Part shown: piece by piece, positions 22,298 through 33,734 of the stretch
Position numbering within the stretch: position 1 is the stretch's first letter
How the letters are laid out: each line of letters begins with the position of its first letter
NCBI GenBank assembly: GCA_025201375.1
Contig: JAIWZP010000006.1
Span: 62,001 to 126,000 of the forward strand
Direction of reading: 5' to 3'
Length of the DNA stretch: 64,000 nucleotides
Source of the DNA: Gongronella butleri
Taxonomy: Eukaryota > Mucoromycota > Mucoromycetes > Mucorales > Cunninghamellaceae
Made by a program: the position numbers and the translations under genes
Notes under the pieces: generated by a model
What the model was told of the DNA's origin: nothing
The model's database searches: none
Seen by the model: only the letters and a program-made list of their open reading frames with translations

Positions 22298-24845
22298 ATG
22301 GTCGTTTCTGGTGGACACGATTTCTTGTCCTCTGGGCGACGGGACAGCAGCAACAGCAACAACGGTGGCAACAGTATCAGCCATGGCGGTGATGTGAGCG
22401 ATGGCGATGTTTCAGGGGCGGCAGTCCGGAGCACGCAAGCGACGGTGTCGCTCGATCTGCTTGACGATATCCTGGAGGCGACGACGAGCAGCGCGAGCAC
22501 GAAACGGAGGCTGTCGTCAGACAGCTCTGTGGATTTCTATCCGGACAAGCGGCGTCGGCCGTCGTTTGTGCCTCAGAATGACGCGGATTCGTCTGAAAAC
22601 GACAATCTCTTCGCGTCCGACAGCAGCAGCAGGAGCAGCGAAGACGACGACAGCGACGCGGATGACGACAAAAGGAGCACGACGGCGGGTGTTCCGCTGT
22701 ATGATGCGCTTGCCAATGGCGATTCGAGCGACATGAGCAGCAGTAGCGACAGCGTGTCTGCGCATGATGGCACACTGGACGCGGCGCTCGCCATGCTGGC
22801 CGACAGCGACTCGGACGACAGCGAAACCCCGGATGAAAAAGAGGAAACAAAGGAAAACGAAGAAAATGACACAAATTTCGTGAATTTTATGAAAATGGAG
22901 ACATTGGCGAATACGCCTCCCTCGCGCCATCGCGACAGCGCGTGGCGCATGGACATGGACGACGACGACGCGACGATGGACATGGACAAGGAGGCGGACG
23001 AATCGAGCAGTAGCAGCAGCGACGAAAGTATCGACATTCCTGTTTCCAGCCGTGTGCGTGAGAACCAGGCGCCATCACCCATGTTGCACGACACGCTGTC
23101 GTCCCAAGGTGGCATCGCGACACAGGATCAGCAAATCCTCAGCCAATGGTCGTTGGGATCGCTGCTGGATGGCGTGTCCACCATGAGTGATCAAGAAACA
23201 CGCGAAATTGACGCGTCTTTACCCCAAGACGAGCCCGACCAGTCCAAGGATGCGGCAGAAGAACCCATGAAAGAGGCCACAGACTCGGAAGACGACGAAA
23301 ATGGCGACGAAAGCGGCGACAATGACGACAATGACGACGATTTGGCAGATGATGAGTGCGACGCGGCCGAGCTCAGGTCTAGGGAGAAGAAACGACGGCT
23401 GCGCAGGTGGGCCAAGTTGGTGCACCGCAACCTGAAACTCAAAGGGACAAAGTCGTCGCGTGCGTTTGCCCACGGCGAGCTCACTACCAGGCTGGTCCGC
23501 AGCTACAATCGCATTTTGCTCCAAGAATTCTACGAGCACGAGTTTTGCATGCAGCACGACAACGTCGACTATGAAGGCTCGTATATCAACAAGGTCTTTT
23601 GGAGCCCGATTGAGAAGCGCCGTTTCTTCAATGCCCTCGATCGCTGCGGAAAGGACTCAAGCGCCATACAAGCACGCATTGGACCGACAAAAACAGTCTA
23701 TCAGATCAACGACTATCTCCAGCTCCTAGACGATGCCGCCATCCATCACCCCAAAAAGCAAATACGACGCGGATCCAACGGTAAATACTCAAAAAATTGA
23801 AAAAAAAACGTCTTTTTTTAAATTTTTTTTTTTTTACCGTTTGTTTGTCAGGTCTCCCACTTGAGGACGAGCTCGACAGGACGCACGCCAAGGAGATGCC
23901 CGACATTTGGCTCGAATTGGAGGAGAAATTGTCGGCGCAGATTGCGCAAACGTTGGATTTGCATGCATTTGTGCGCGACCGCAATTATTGCCGCCCGCGC
24001 ACCCTAGACGCGCGCGCGTTTCCATCCATTGAAGGTGCACAGGAAGTCCGCATTGCCTGCGCCACGCTCGACGTAGACATTGTGTGCAACCTGGCCAACA
24101 TGTAATGCAAAATGATGTCACAAATACGCCTGTTTCTCACCTTTTCCCCCTTGTTTTTTTTCTCTCTCTCTTTCTCTCTAGGATGAGCAATGGCCAGTGC
24201 CACCCTACGATCGAAATCACGGTTCTATTATATCGCATCTTATACCAATTCATCAAACAGACAATTGCACGACTCTATTGGCTCCAATCGCTGAGTCCCG
24301 ACAAGGTACGCGTCGTTTTTTATTTTTTTATTTTTTTTTTTGTCGTGGCTCATCTTTTTTTTTTTTTTTTTTTTTTTTTGTAGCAAATCAGCCGCTCGCA
24401 CATTCGCGCCTTGATGCATGACGCCTATGGGATCGTTTTGTCTGAATTTCCGGGTCTTGACGTGCCGACGTCGGCCACCTCGGTGGATGCCACGCCCAGC
24501 ACAAGCGCGACCATCAGTGTGGCCCCCAGTGATGCTGAAGACCCTGACACGGACGCGACGCCGGCTACCAGTGACGACGGGGACGACGGGGACGCGTCTA
24601 TAGATGAAAATGACGATTCTGAAGCATCTGATGCATCCTCCGAGTCCGAGAGTGACCATGACGACGATGAGGATGACAATGAGAGCTCAAGTGACTCGGA
24701 GGAAGTCAATGACGACGGGGCCAATGTGGTCAGCGACGGTCCAACGCGCGCAAATCGATTGCAGCAACGAGCCGAGGCGCTACAGCTCGCATTGGAACAG
24801 CTCGACGAGTACGAGGTGCAAGAACTCATCCATCTTATTTTTTGA
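22298..24845 (+). CDS. RRN5: RRN5-like RNA polymerase I upstream activation factor subunit
   Basis: Exons 22298-23780, 23852-24101, 24182-24305 and 24384-24845 give 772 aa. The key part is a SANT/Myb-like region at ~430-480 (FWSPIEKRRFFNALDRCGKD, then IQARIGPTKTVYQINDYLQL) preceded by RLVRSYNRILLQEFYEHEF, the layout of RRN5, a subunit of the yeast UAF complex at rDNA promoters. This copy is about twice the length of the yeast protein: the first ~370 residues are an Asp/Glu/Ser-rich acidic tract, and a second acidic block sits near the C-terminus. Acidic tracts are common in nucleolar and chromatin factors. ATG 22298 follows a short pyrimidine-rich stretch; the upstream frame has no further ATG. 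The RRN5 assignment rests on the SANT region; another SANT protein is the alternative. Confidence 0.65.
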
Positions 24846-25120
24846 TTTGCTTCCCGCCCCCCCCCTCTTTTTTTATTCATCTTTTTCATCCATTTGTGCA
24901 ATATACCTTTCATTTTCTTCATCCATTAAAGCTGCCACACGCGCGATTGTGCCTTTGTGGTGCGTGACGTGCCGGTAATTCAATCCCCGACGCGCGCTGC
25001 CTTTTTTTTTTTTTTTTTTTTTACCCGCCTTGCTGGGTTTCATTGTCCTTTTTTTGCTTTTGCTTTTTCATTTTTGCTTTTTCTTTTCTTCCTTTCTCTA
25101 TTTCGTTGTCTTATGATCTT

Positions 25121-28100
25121 ATGAATAGTCCGCGAAGCAGCAGTCGAGCACCTCATGTTGTGTTTCTGATCGACACGGCGATGGTGGCAGGCGGCGCTTA
25201 CCAAGAAAAGAGCGTGGAGGCCATGATACTGCGGATCGTGCTGTTTTTCCTTGACTGCGTGGATGAGCGTATGACGTGGGGTTACTGCCTTGTGGACAGT
25301 GCTCACGACACGGGCACGAGCATTTGCAGCCGGCGATTCTTTGAAGCGACGCGTGCAGCTGTCAGCGAATGCATGGCGGCGGTCCGAGCAAGCATCACGG
25401 CTTCGTTGGAGTTGCCTGCGACTGCAAAGAAGGGGTGCCGGTTCCTGAGCCTGAAAAAGACGCTGATGCAGCTGCTGGGCGACTTTCAATGGAAGGATAT
25501 TGGTCATCTAGGCACTTCACCGCGAGCAAATCGTGTGCGTGCCACATTGGATAGACCATCCTTGCCTATTGTCAATTATTTGTACGTCTTGTCGCACCGC
25601 CCGACCACCGGCGACGATCTGTACACCTTTGTCCATGGCCACAGCCATCAACAGCATGGCAAATCGCGTAAAAATGCGCGTGTCAACCTCGTCGACATCC
25701 ACGACCATCTCCATCACGCCGCAGACGAGCTCAAGCGCCTGCTCTGGGAGGGCTGTGCCAACCAGAACTTGTCCATCAGCTGGATCGACATGCCAATCCA
25801 GCCATTGAACGCATCCGACCCATCAGTAAGATCCAATTGGGCCAATTGGGCCCATTTACCTCTGAAATGTTGGAACAAAGTGGGCTCATTATACTTTTAT
25901 TTTTTATCAATCTAGGACGCCGACATGCTGATCCAGAGCGGATTCAAGGCCCTGATGGCCATGTTTGGCGGCGATCTGGTGCCTGGCGCGCTCATGCACA
26001 TGGACGACGACGGGCATGGCTTATCCTTTGCCACACGCTTCCTTCCATATCGCCACACACTCATGTACGCCACGCCACAATTTCGATGGCATGTCCAGCG
26101 CGACCATCTCACAAAAACAAAGATCCTTGTCCATCCTATGCCCGACCGCCGCTCACAACCCCTCTGGCAAGGCCCACTCACACATCTTGACAAGAGTAAA
26201 AAAGGTTAGAAAGAACCAAAAAGAGAACAAAGGGACAAAAAAGTGAAAAAAGTAAAAAAAAAAAACCGAGAAAAAAGTGAGAAAAAAAACGGAAAAGCTC
26301 ATGAAGTTGATTAGATGGTTTGCACGTCGAGGTGCATGCATTGGACAAGGAGGTGCCATCGTGGCTTTTGGAACTGTTTTCGACGCTTGGGGGCCTGGAG
26401 GCGCAGCAGCAGGTCGCCCTGGCGCGTGCGTCTGCGATCATGGACGCGCCGGCCGCGTATGCGTGTGCGCTGCATTGCCAAGATACCCTGTTTGCCACCA
26501 TGATGGACAAACTTGAGCGCCATCGGCTCGTGCTCACCCTGACCATGCATTACAGCGCATCCGACCATCAAGAGAACCAATGGACTGGCGTGCTCGAACC
26601 ATTGGGCCCGTCGTGTGGCGCCCTCACACTCTTTCCAGGCGTGGCAAAGACGGCGCCAGATATGACCGCCGTGCCTGAAGAAGAAAAAGAGCCTGTCCTG
26701 GCCACCGAATGGCAGGATTGGCTGCCGCTGCAGTCCACCGCCCAAGCGATTCTCGATGACATTGCACACCATGACCCCAAGGACACCGAAATAGACAAAA
26801 ATGACGACACATTCTTTCTCTCCTTGGACATGACCATACCCGCCGCGCTCGAACATCTCCTGGTCAAGCAAAAGAACCCAGAGACAACGTATGAAGAAAA
26901 AAAAAAAAAAAAGAAAAAAAATAAGAGAAATGAGTGATTGACTTCATTTTTGCACATTTTTTTTTTAGTCCCGAGCCCAGCACAAAACCCCCCGCCATCG
27001 ACAACGCGGCTGTCAGCAAGCCGGCACGCCCCATGCCCGACACAGTCGATGCATTGAAACTGGCATTGACCGCGTTTTACCTCGATACAATGTACTCCCC
27101 CAATGTGCGTCACTCAAAAAGAATTAGGTTTTTTATCTTTGTGCGTGTGCTGACCCTCCCTTATTTTTTTTTACCAATAGTATACCTGGCGTGATGCCAT
27201 CATGTATATCCTGTCGGCTGTGGAGCATTTGATGAATGCGCTGCAGGCCGACAATGACACGTTTAGCGGCATTGCCGCGGCATTGCAAGCGATGCTCCTG
27301 TCATCTGACCAATTTGATGAAAAACACCGCACGGCCCTGCCGATGCTGCTTGCCCAGAAGCGCAAACCCGTCAAGCAATCACAAGAACAAGCTGCACTGC
27401 GCGCGTGGATCGATGACATGCGAAAACGCAATACACTAGATCGCCCCGAATTCGACGAAATGTGCTTCAAGGCGCTCAAAATCAAAGAGTAAGGCCCCAT
27501 TTGAGAAATGAAAAAGGAAAAAAAGAAAAAAAAGCGAGGCGAAATGCTCATCCATCTTTTTTTTTCTTTTTCTAGTGCCAAATTGCAGATTGTGTTGCAC
27601 TTGGTGCGGATGCACGTGCATGCGCGTGAGCGCAGCCTGGTTGAATCTCGCAAGCAAGTCACAGGCAGCAAACGCGACCGTGGCAAGGCAGACCCCGTGC
27701 ATGACGACCTTCTCGAGAAATTAGAGGAGTATTTTGATCGGATGGCCATCTGGGAATCGGTGAGCAGCATGGAAAGCTTCCTGCGCGACCTAGACGCCGA
27801 AGCGGCCGACAAGTCATTCCATCGAATTGATTCCGCCGACATTAACTTGCAAACCTATTGCACTCACCTGAACAAAGGGTAATAGTTTCTTCGTTTATTT
27901 TTTCAAAAGAAGAAAAAAAGAGACGTTAACCCCGTTTTTTTTTTAATCAGTTTTAACAAGCTGATGCCGAGCGTGATGCAGCGATTGAACGAAAAGGTGG
28001 ACCATTCCGAGGATACGGGCGACGACACAGACTCATTGGTGATTCCCAAGCGGCGCAAGACACTGCTCGAGAAGCGGCTGCGCGGTTCAAGCGGTGGCGA

Positions 28101-29227
28101 AGCAATCACAGTCGATTGGCACAAACTGCAGCCGCCACCGGCCGCTTCTCAGGAGACCCGTTCCTCGCAGGACCAGAGTGGCGCAGCAATGGATGCGAAA
28201 AAGGGCGGCGCGTCGCAGCGCAAGGCCGCCATGTTCCAGAGCTTGCCGTTCATGAAGCGGGAGATCGCTCTGACAAAAAAAGCCGGCAAGGCGCGAGCAA
28301 AGGCCAGCGACACCACCAAACAACAGGACAAGCAACCCAATGCCACACGTCCGACCATCGTGCGCGCAGGCAGCTTCACAAAGAGCGCCAATATCCCAAA
28401 GCGTGCGTGTTTTTTTTTTTTTTTGTCAAAAATGGGTCATCTCACCGCTTCTTTTCTCTTTTTTTTCTTTTTTTATCTTTTATCTTTTTTCTCTTTTTTT
28501 CTCTCATTTTACTTGATTAGGCGTTGTCAAGCGGAAGGACGTCTCCGACACGAACACGGTGGTGCTTCGCAAGCGTGTTATGGACTCGCCCACGACGCCA
28601 AGGACGCGCATGGCGCGCGAATTTGGCGTTTCGCTTACACCCAAGAGAAGCTCGTCATCCTCCAAGCTTGCCGTGCCCACAGACCCATCGCCGTACATGT
28701 CGCCCACGCGCAGCAGCAACGTCAATGCCACCAAAACCACCATTGCCATCGCCAGTACATCGTCAGCGGGCCCCTCAGCGCCGCCAGAGCCTCTTTTAAA
28801 GATGAACAGACGTCCTTTGACGCTCCTGGAGCCCAACGATGACGACAGTGACGACGACGACTATGACATGCTGCTCGATCCAATGCACGCCTTGCTCAAA
28901 TCGCCATCGCGCTTCAAAAGGACCTCGAAATCACCACCAATGGCACGCACACCCACGCGACACCCACGCGACCAATTGTTGCACTTGTCAAAATCGCCCA
29001 AGCGCTCGCCAGCACGAAAGGTCATTGGCTTAAAGTCCCCTTGCACGCATCGCATAGGCAGTGCACGCGACATGACCATCATCTCCCAGCCCGCTGTGTC
29101 AAAAGCATCCCGCGATCTCACAAGCGCGCTGCTCGCTGCAAAATCAGACGATGATGACGACGACGATGACCATCACACACGCGCCAACGTTCAAAGGACA
29201 TTTAGCAGTCTCTTTGATGATGAATAG
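25121..29227 (+). CDS. Sld3/Treslin (TICRR)-like DNA replication initiation protein
   Basis: Eight exons: 25121-25825, 25916-26195, 26315-26888, 26969-27104, 27181-27488, 27576-27878, 27951-28402 and 28521-29227; 1154 aa in frame. The first ~240 residues (APHVVFLIDTAM..., WGYCLVDSAHDTGTS) resemble the N-terminal fold of metazoan Treslin. Residues ~540-800 look like the Sld3/Treslin domain: AKLQIVLHLVRMHVHARE, then LLEKLEEYFDRMAIWESV. The C-terminal third is basic, Ser/Thr-Pro-rich (for example DSPTTPRTRMAREFGVSLTP), as expected for CDK sites that bind Dpb11/TopBP1 BRCT repeats. Known family role: loading Cdc45 on the MCM helicase. Function and partners here are inference from weak similarity. 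Exon 3 has an unusual acceptor (GATTAG after an A-rich stretch) but keeps the frame. The end is very acidic (Asp run). Confidence 0.6.
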
Positions 29228-30529
29228 GCTCAAAATAAAAAAAAAGGACCAATATTCTCTTTTCTAGTTTGACTTTTGTGCATTGAATTTGCTTTATAGG
29301 GGTTGAGCAGCTAGTCTGCTTGTGTGGTGCAATAAAAAAAAAATGGTGATCGGGAAGCTGAAGATAGAGAACATCGCGATTGAAGTTTTTTTTTTTTCAT
29401 TGTATTTTGGTTGTTTGTTGATGAAATCACAGTCAAGGCAAGGAGCCGCGAGTTTGTCGAGACGATACCGGGGCTTGCTCGTTCAAAAGGGTCCACTCTT
29501 GGCGTGCCGCAATCCATTGGACGACGCGCAATCACTATTTTTGAAAAGGATTGATTGAGGAATTGAAAAAAAAGAAATTTAGGATGTCAGATTGCTACAC
29601 ATTCAATCCACGTGATAAAACACATCCCATCCACCGACGAAATCGACTAACAAAAGGGGATCCCGTGGCTAGTTTTGGCTCAGAATGAGTCCATTTGAGA
29701 TTCTAATGTTGGTTCAAGGCCATCTCAACGAAAAACGCTTGCATCTCCGAGAAATGCCCATCATCAGAAAGAGCATGGCTTGCTGCGTTCTTGATCATTG
29801 GTGATCGATGAAAAAAAAGTGGTTTTTCGGTATTTTTGACGCGGTCACAGACTCATAGGCAAATTTTAGACGCGTGAAAAAGCGCGTCAAGCATCAAGTT
29901 ACACGCGCCTGTTTCAAATCAAATCCAAGCACATGGTACGTTTCTTGCCAGTGGACGCGTCAGTGCGGCTTCATGGACGCGTTTCCCTATGCAATTTACA
30001 TTTTAAATTCCATTAATCTATAATCGCTCAATGCTCGCCAACAAACTTATCAACCACGCTTTTTTTTTATACGTGTAGTAAATTCTCCACGCGTTTCATT
30101 CTTTTGAATGACTTTGGGATGATTCTGGAGACCCATTTTCTCGAGGTTAGTTTCATCTTGCCGTTGCTAACTTTTTATTTGTGTGTACCCCATCCCAAGA
30201 CATTTTTAGCAACTAAAAGCCAAGCGCACCCGGTTTTCCAGCTTGCCATTTCACAATGGGGTTGTGTTACGGGGACGTCTCAAGGCTCTGATGGCGATTT
30301 TATGCTGATTAAACCTCCTCTTGAAAAAGAGTGATTTTTTACTGTGCTCCACCTGCCGCGCCAGAAAAGGGCGACCTGTTGACGCCCATCGCGGATTTCC
30401 AGGGGATAACGCGGGAGAAAAGGACGTGCCGACCAAGCTGGACCTCCCTTTAATTACCTCAAACGACGTTTTTTTCGCTTTCGTTTTCTTTTCTTTTCTA
30501 TTCTTTTCTACATATTAAAAATTCCAGCT
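29228..30529. other. Intergenic with partial dispersed repeat R
   Basis: 29690-30060 aligns with the 3' two-thirds of repeat R (CATCTCCGAGAAAT, CAGAAAGAGCATG, TTTTTGACGCG, AAGTTACACGCG, GGACGCGT). No gene is recognised elsewhere in it. Confidence 0.6.
29690..30060 (+). repeat. Dispersed repeat R, copy 2 (partial)
   Basis: Same word order as 21330-21670 and 44770-45090. The 5' part of the repeat is missing. Confidence 0.7.
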
Positions 30530-30646
30530 CTTGATGCGACACGCACAATAAGCCATAGACATGCACGACAAAAACCCGCAACACGCAAACACCATACGAT
30601 TGCAACATGTTTTTGGACGAAAATTCTCTTTTGCCGTCCTGATTTG
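30530..30646 (+). pseudogene. Decayed 3' end of a sixth multi-HTH gene
   Basis: The sequence ending TTTTTGGACGAAAATTC...GTCCTGATTTGA at 30610-30646 matches the last codons of the intact copies (..FL-EIPFVVLI stop) with a one-base frameshift. The upstream bases correspond to the basic Thr/Ala/Asn tail. The following ~250 bp (GACACGATGCTAAGCGCAATTG..., TTGAGCAGCCATTCAA..., GCAAAAATAAAATAAAATCGC) is the same 3' flank seen after each intact copy. Nothing upstream of 30530 matches, so only the 3' tip survives. Confidence 0.8.
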
Positions 30647-30844
30647 ACACGATGCTAAGCGCAATTGAATTGTTTTGTGCCCAATTGCATCATCCACTGA
30701 CTTGAGCAGCCATTCAAGTTTTGATTGATGCGTCAGGAACGCGGTATTGACACTACACGAAGCAAAAATAAAATAAAATCGCATACTTTCCAGATTTTAC
30801 AGAAGTGACTCGGAAAAGGAACCATTCAAAGTCCATGTGGGATC

Positions 30845-30960
30845 AACGCGGTTCAGGGGCCAAGAAGGAGCGGCGATTTGATCGGCGTGCCAATCGCGGA
30901 TTGTCCCTTTTTTTTTTTTTTTTTTTTGCCTGTTTTTCTCTTTTTTCTTTTTTTTTTTCT
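30845..30960 (+). promoter_or_regulatory. Promoter block of HTH copy 1 (diverged) plus pyrimidine tract
   Basis: Corresponds to the conserved block before copies 2-5, but the ACGCGT core reads AACGCG (30845-30850). A CT/T tract runs from 30905 to just before the ATG. Confidence 0.5.
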
Positions 30961-30971
30961 TTCTTGTCGCC

Positions 30972-32042
30972 ATGCGTCCCAACAAACGTTGCCGTCTCAC
31001 ACCCGGCGATCGAGCTCGCGTAAAGAAGTTGCTCCTTAGCGGCATGCCACGCAAGGAGGTCGCGGCCAATTGCGGTGTTTCGATTGATACCGTGAATCTT
31101 ATCTACCACCAGCCCGAAAATTTTGTGCATACTGCTCGCATAAGTCGTATCGAAGGTGAAACCGAGAAGCAGATGGTGCAGATGCTTCAAAATGGCGAAT
31201 CCTCCGCCAAAATTAGCCTTGCGCTTGGCATTAGCTGCAAGCGGGTCCGTGAGGTGCGCAAAAAGCACAAAATCCCTGTCCCTAAGGCTTTTTCCAACCA
31301 TCGACTAACAGAGCAGCAAAAACAAGACATTAAACGTCAGCTTGAATCTGGAAAACACACGATTACACACATTGCTAAAGTATGCAATGTGGGTGTTGCC
31401 ACCGTCACCAAATTAAGAAGGGAATTCAAAATCCCGGGCCCGCCATGCTCCAGACGTCTTAGCGAAAGCACCAGGGAGGAAATCATCAAGCTTCTGTTAG
31501 CAGGCGCGCAGTCGTCGACCGTCTTGAAGCAATTTGGCATCTGTGCGGCGACATTGCACGAGATTCGCAAGCAAAACAACATCCCCGTCACCGGGCCAGG
31601 CAGACCAATCAGCGACGCGCTCGGCCAAACGATCACGCGCCTTCTTGAGCGAGGCAAAACCATAAGCGAGGTTGCCACCATCACGGGAGTCATGACGGAA
31701 ACTGTCGCCAGGAGAAGGCGATGGCGTTTTGGCGACCGTCCCAGCCAATTGTACCCACCAGAAAAGGTTGAAAGGATCAAGCGACTCATTGCTCAGGGTC
31801 TGTACCCTCGTACAGTGGCAGAAATGGTCGGCATCAGCGATTCCAGCATCTATGGATTCATCAAAGCGCATAATCTGAAAGCCAATTATATGGCTCCTCG
31901 AGCTTCCAGGAAGCACGGTCCTCGGCGCAACACATATAAAAAAAACCTAGCGGCACAAGCAACGACACATGCGGCAAACGCGCAAAATTCATGCAGTGGC
32001 ATCAAGTTTTTGGAGGAAATCCCTTTTGTCGTCCTGATTTGA
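30972..32042 (+). CDS. Multi-HTH protein, copy 1 (six HTH modules)
   Basis: Intronless, 356 aa. Six consecutive ~45-50-residue helix-turn-helix modules fill residues ~8-303: HTH1 ~8-48 (LTPGDRARVKKLLLSGMPRK), HTH2 ~62-104, HTH3 ~112-157, HTH4 ~163-208 (SSTVLKQFGICAATLHEIRK), HTH5 ~213-257 (followed by RRRRWRFG) and HTH6 ~261-303. Each has the pattern long basic helix, short turn, I/V-A..GVS..TV recognition helix, as in homeodomain-like HTHs of Tc1/pogo-type transposases and resolvases. A basic Ala/Thr/Asn linker follows and the end is ..FLEEIPFVVLI. No DDE catalytic residues, zinc cluster or other domain are visible. It is probably a nuclear DNA-binding protein; target unknown. First of five tandem paralogs. 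Start ATG directly follows a poly-T/CT tract, as in the other copies. Confidence 0.85.
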   Translation: MRPNKRCRLTPGDRARVKKLLLSGMPRKEVAANCGVSIDTVNLIYHQPENFVHTARISRIEGETEKQMVQMLQNGESSAKISLALGISCKRVREVRKKHKIPVPKAFSNHRLTEQQKQDIKRQLESGKHTITHIAKVCNVGVATVTKLRREFKIPGPPCSRRLSESTREEIIKLLLAGAQSSTVLKQFGICAATLHEIRKQNNIPVTGPGRPISDALGQTITRLLERGKTISEVATITGVMTETVARRRRWRFGDRPSQLYPPEKVERIKRLIAQGLYPRTVAEMVGISDSSIYGFIKAHNLKANYMAPRASRKHGPRRNTYKKNLAAQATTHAANAQNSCSGIKFLEEIPFVVLI

Positions 32043-32343
32043 CACGACGCTGCGCGCAATTGGTTTACTTTGTGTTCCATTTCATCCATCGAATCGAGCA
32101 GCCATTCAATGTTTGTTTGGTGCGTCAGAGGCGCGGCATTGACTTGCAAGAAGCGAAAAATAAATAAATAAAATCGCCTACAGCCGTGGCTTTTACAGAT
32201 TTTGACCCAGAAAAGGGCATATGTTTGGACTCGAGTGGCATTGACGCGTTTCAGGCACTTGAGATGAAAGCGGCGATGTGATCGGTGCGCCAATTCCCCC
32301 GCCCCCTCCCTTTTTTTTTTACTCTTTTTTCTTCGTTGTCGCT
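32043..32343 (+). promoter_or_regulatory. Shared 3' flank and promoter, copy 1 to copy 2
   Basis: First half: the 3' flank (CTTGCAAGAAGCGAAAAATAAATAAATAAAATCGCC) with poly(A) signals. Second half: a block conserved before each copy, TTTTACAGATTTT..., GGCATTGACGCGTTTCAGGC with a perfect MluI box ACGCGT at 32244-32249, and GATGAAAGCGGCGAT. Then comes a pyrimidine tract up to the ATG at 32344. Binding by an MBF-like cell-cycle factor is inference. Confidence 0.6.
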
Positions 32344-33414
32344 ATGCGTCTCAATAAACGCTGCCACCTCACAAGAGGCGATCGGGCAAAAGTGAAGAAG
32401 CTTCTCCAAAGGGGTATGCTACCACGCGAGGTGGCCGCCCAGTGTGACATTTCTGTCGACACTGTTCGCCGCGTCCAACTCGAGCCCGAGAATTATATGC
32501 CTTCCCGAGCACCTCTCGACACTGAAACCGAGAAGCGGATTGTGCAAATGCTTCAAAATGGCGATACTGCAAATAAAATTAGTCTTGAGCTTGGCGTCAG
32601 CGACAAAAGGATCTGGGCGGTGCGCAAAAGGTACAAAATCCCCGTTCCACAGGCATATGCTCGGATTCCAATACCAGACGAGAAAAAACAAGCAATCAGG
32701 CGCCTGCTCGAAGCCAACCACACCAACACGTACGCTGCAAAAGAACACAATGTCACTCTCCGAGCTGTTGCCAAAATAAGAAAAGAATTCAACATTCCGG
32801 GTCTGCCATGTCACCGACGCCTTGACGAAAGCACCAGGGAAGAAATCATCAAGCTTCTTTTGGACGGCGCGCAATCGTCGACCGTGTTGAAGCAATTTGG
32901 CATCTGTGCGGCGACATTGCACGAGATTCGCAAGCAAAACAACATTCCTGTCACCGGTCCAGGCAGGCCAATCAGCGATGCATTGGGCAAAAAGATCACG
33001 CGACTTCTTGAGCAAGGCCTGACGGACAATGCGATCGCGGCCATCACGGGTGTTGTGAAAATGACTGTTGCCAGAAGAAGGCGATGGCGTTTTGGTGAAC
33101 GTCCAAGCCCATTTTACCCACCAGAAAAGATAGAAACAATCAAAAAACTCCTTGCTGACGGTCTCTATCCGCGCAAAGTCGCAGAAAAGGTCGGCATCAA
33201 CTGTTCCAACATCTATAGACTCATCAACAGACACAATCTAAAAGTCAATTATGAAGTTCCTAAAAAAGCCAAAATCTACGGTGCTCGCTTCAATCCACAT
33301 ATGAAAAAGATAGCGGCGCATGCGACGATGCGTGCGACAAACGCCCAAGATACGCAAAATTCATGCAATGGCATCACATTTTTGGACGAAATTCCCTTTG
33401 TCGTTATGATTTGA
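32344..33414 (+). CDS. Multi-HTH protein, copy 2 (six HTH modules)
   Basis: Intronless, 356 aa, same six-module layout as copy 1. I chose ATG 32344 because it aligns with the start of every other copy; an in-frame extension to 32278 encodes only a Pro/Phe run from the pyrimidine tract. HTH1 recognition segment ISVDTVRRVQLEP differs from copy 1 (VSIDTVNLIYHQP). HTH3 is of the NHTNTYAAKEHNVTLRAVAK type shared with copies 3-5 and unlike copy 1. HTH4 is nearly identical to all copies. The C-terminal tail ends FLDEIPFVVMI. The function is as for copy 1, a predicted DNA-binding protein. Confidence 0.85.
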   Translation: MRLNKRCHLTRGDRAKVKKLLQRGMLPREVAAQCDISVDTVRRVQLEPENYMPSRAPLDTETEKRIVQMLQNGDTANKISLELGVSDKRIWAVRKRYKIPVPQAYARIPIPDEKKQAIRRLLEANHTNTYAAKEHNVTLRAVAKIRKEFNIPGLPCHRRLDESTREEIIKLLLDGAQSSTVLKQFGICAATLHEIRKQNNIPVTGPGRPISDALGKKITRLLEQGLTDNAIAAITGVVKMTVARRRRWRFGERPSPFYPPEKIETIKKLLADGLYPRKVAEKVGINCSNIYRLINRHNLKVNYEVPKKAKIYGARFNPHMKKIAAHATMRATNAQDTQNSCNGITFLDEIPFVVMI

Positions 33415-33734
33415 CACGGTGTTGTGCGCATTTGATTTGCTCTGTGCCCCTTTACATCGTCAATCGACTTGAGCAGCCATTCGAGGTTGATCGGTGCGTC
33501 AAGGGCGCAGTATTGACACTGCCAAAAACAAAAAAAATAAATAAAATTGCCTACATTCGTGACCTTTTACAGATATTTACGCAGAAAAGGGCGTCTTGTC
33601 GGGCGCCAATGGCATTGACGCGTTTCAGGCAACTGAGATGAAGCAGCGATTTGATCTGTGTGAGAATTCCCGCCCCTGTCCCCCCCCCTTTTTTTTTTTT
33701 TTTGCTTTTTTCTCTCTTTTTCTTTATTGAGCTT
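33415..33734 (+). promoter_or_regulatory. Shared 3' flank and promoter, copy 2 to copy 3
   Basis: Same order of blocks as between copies 1 and 2: GACACGGTGTTGTGCGCA, TTGAGCAGCCATTCGAGG, AATAAATAAAATTGCC, TTTTACAGATATTTACGCAG, then GGCATTGACGCGTTTCAGGC with ACGCGT at 33618-33623, then a C/T tract to the ATG at 33735. Confidence 0.6.

Noticed and set aside
32195..32280. Conserved short frame (GIDAFQ..EMK..) upstream of HTH copies
   Set aside because: The frame is broken by stops or shifts in copies 4 and 5, so conservation is better explained as promoter or leader DNA than as an upstream exon.
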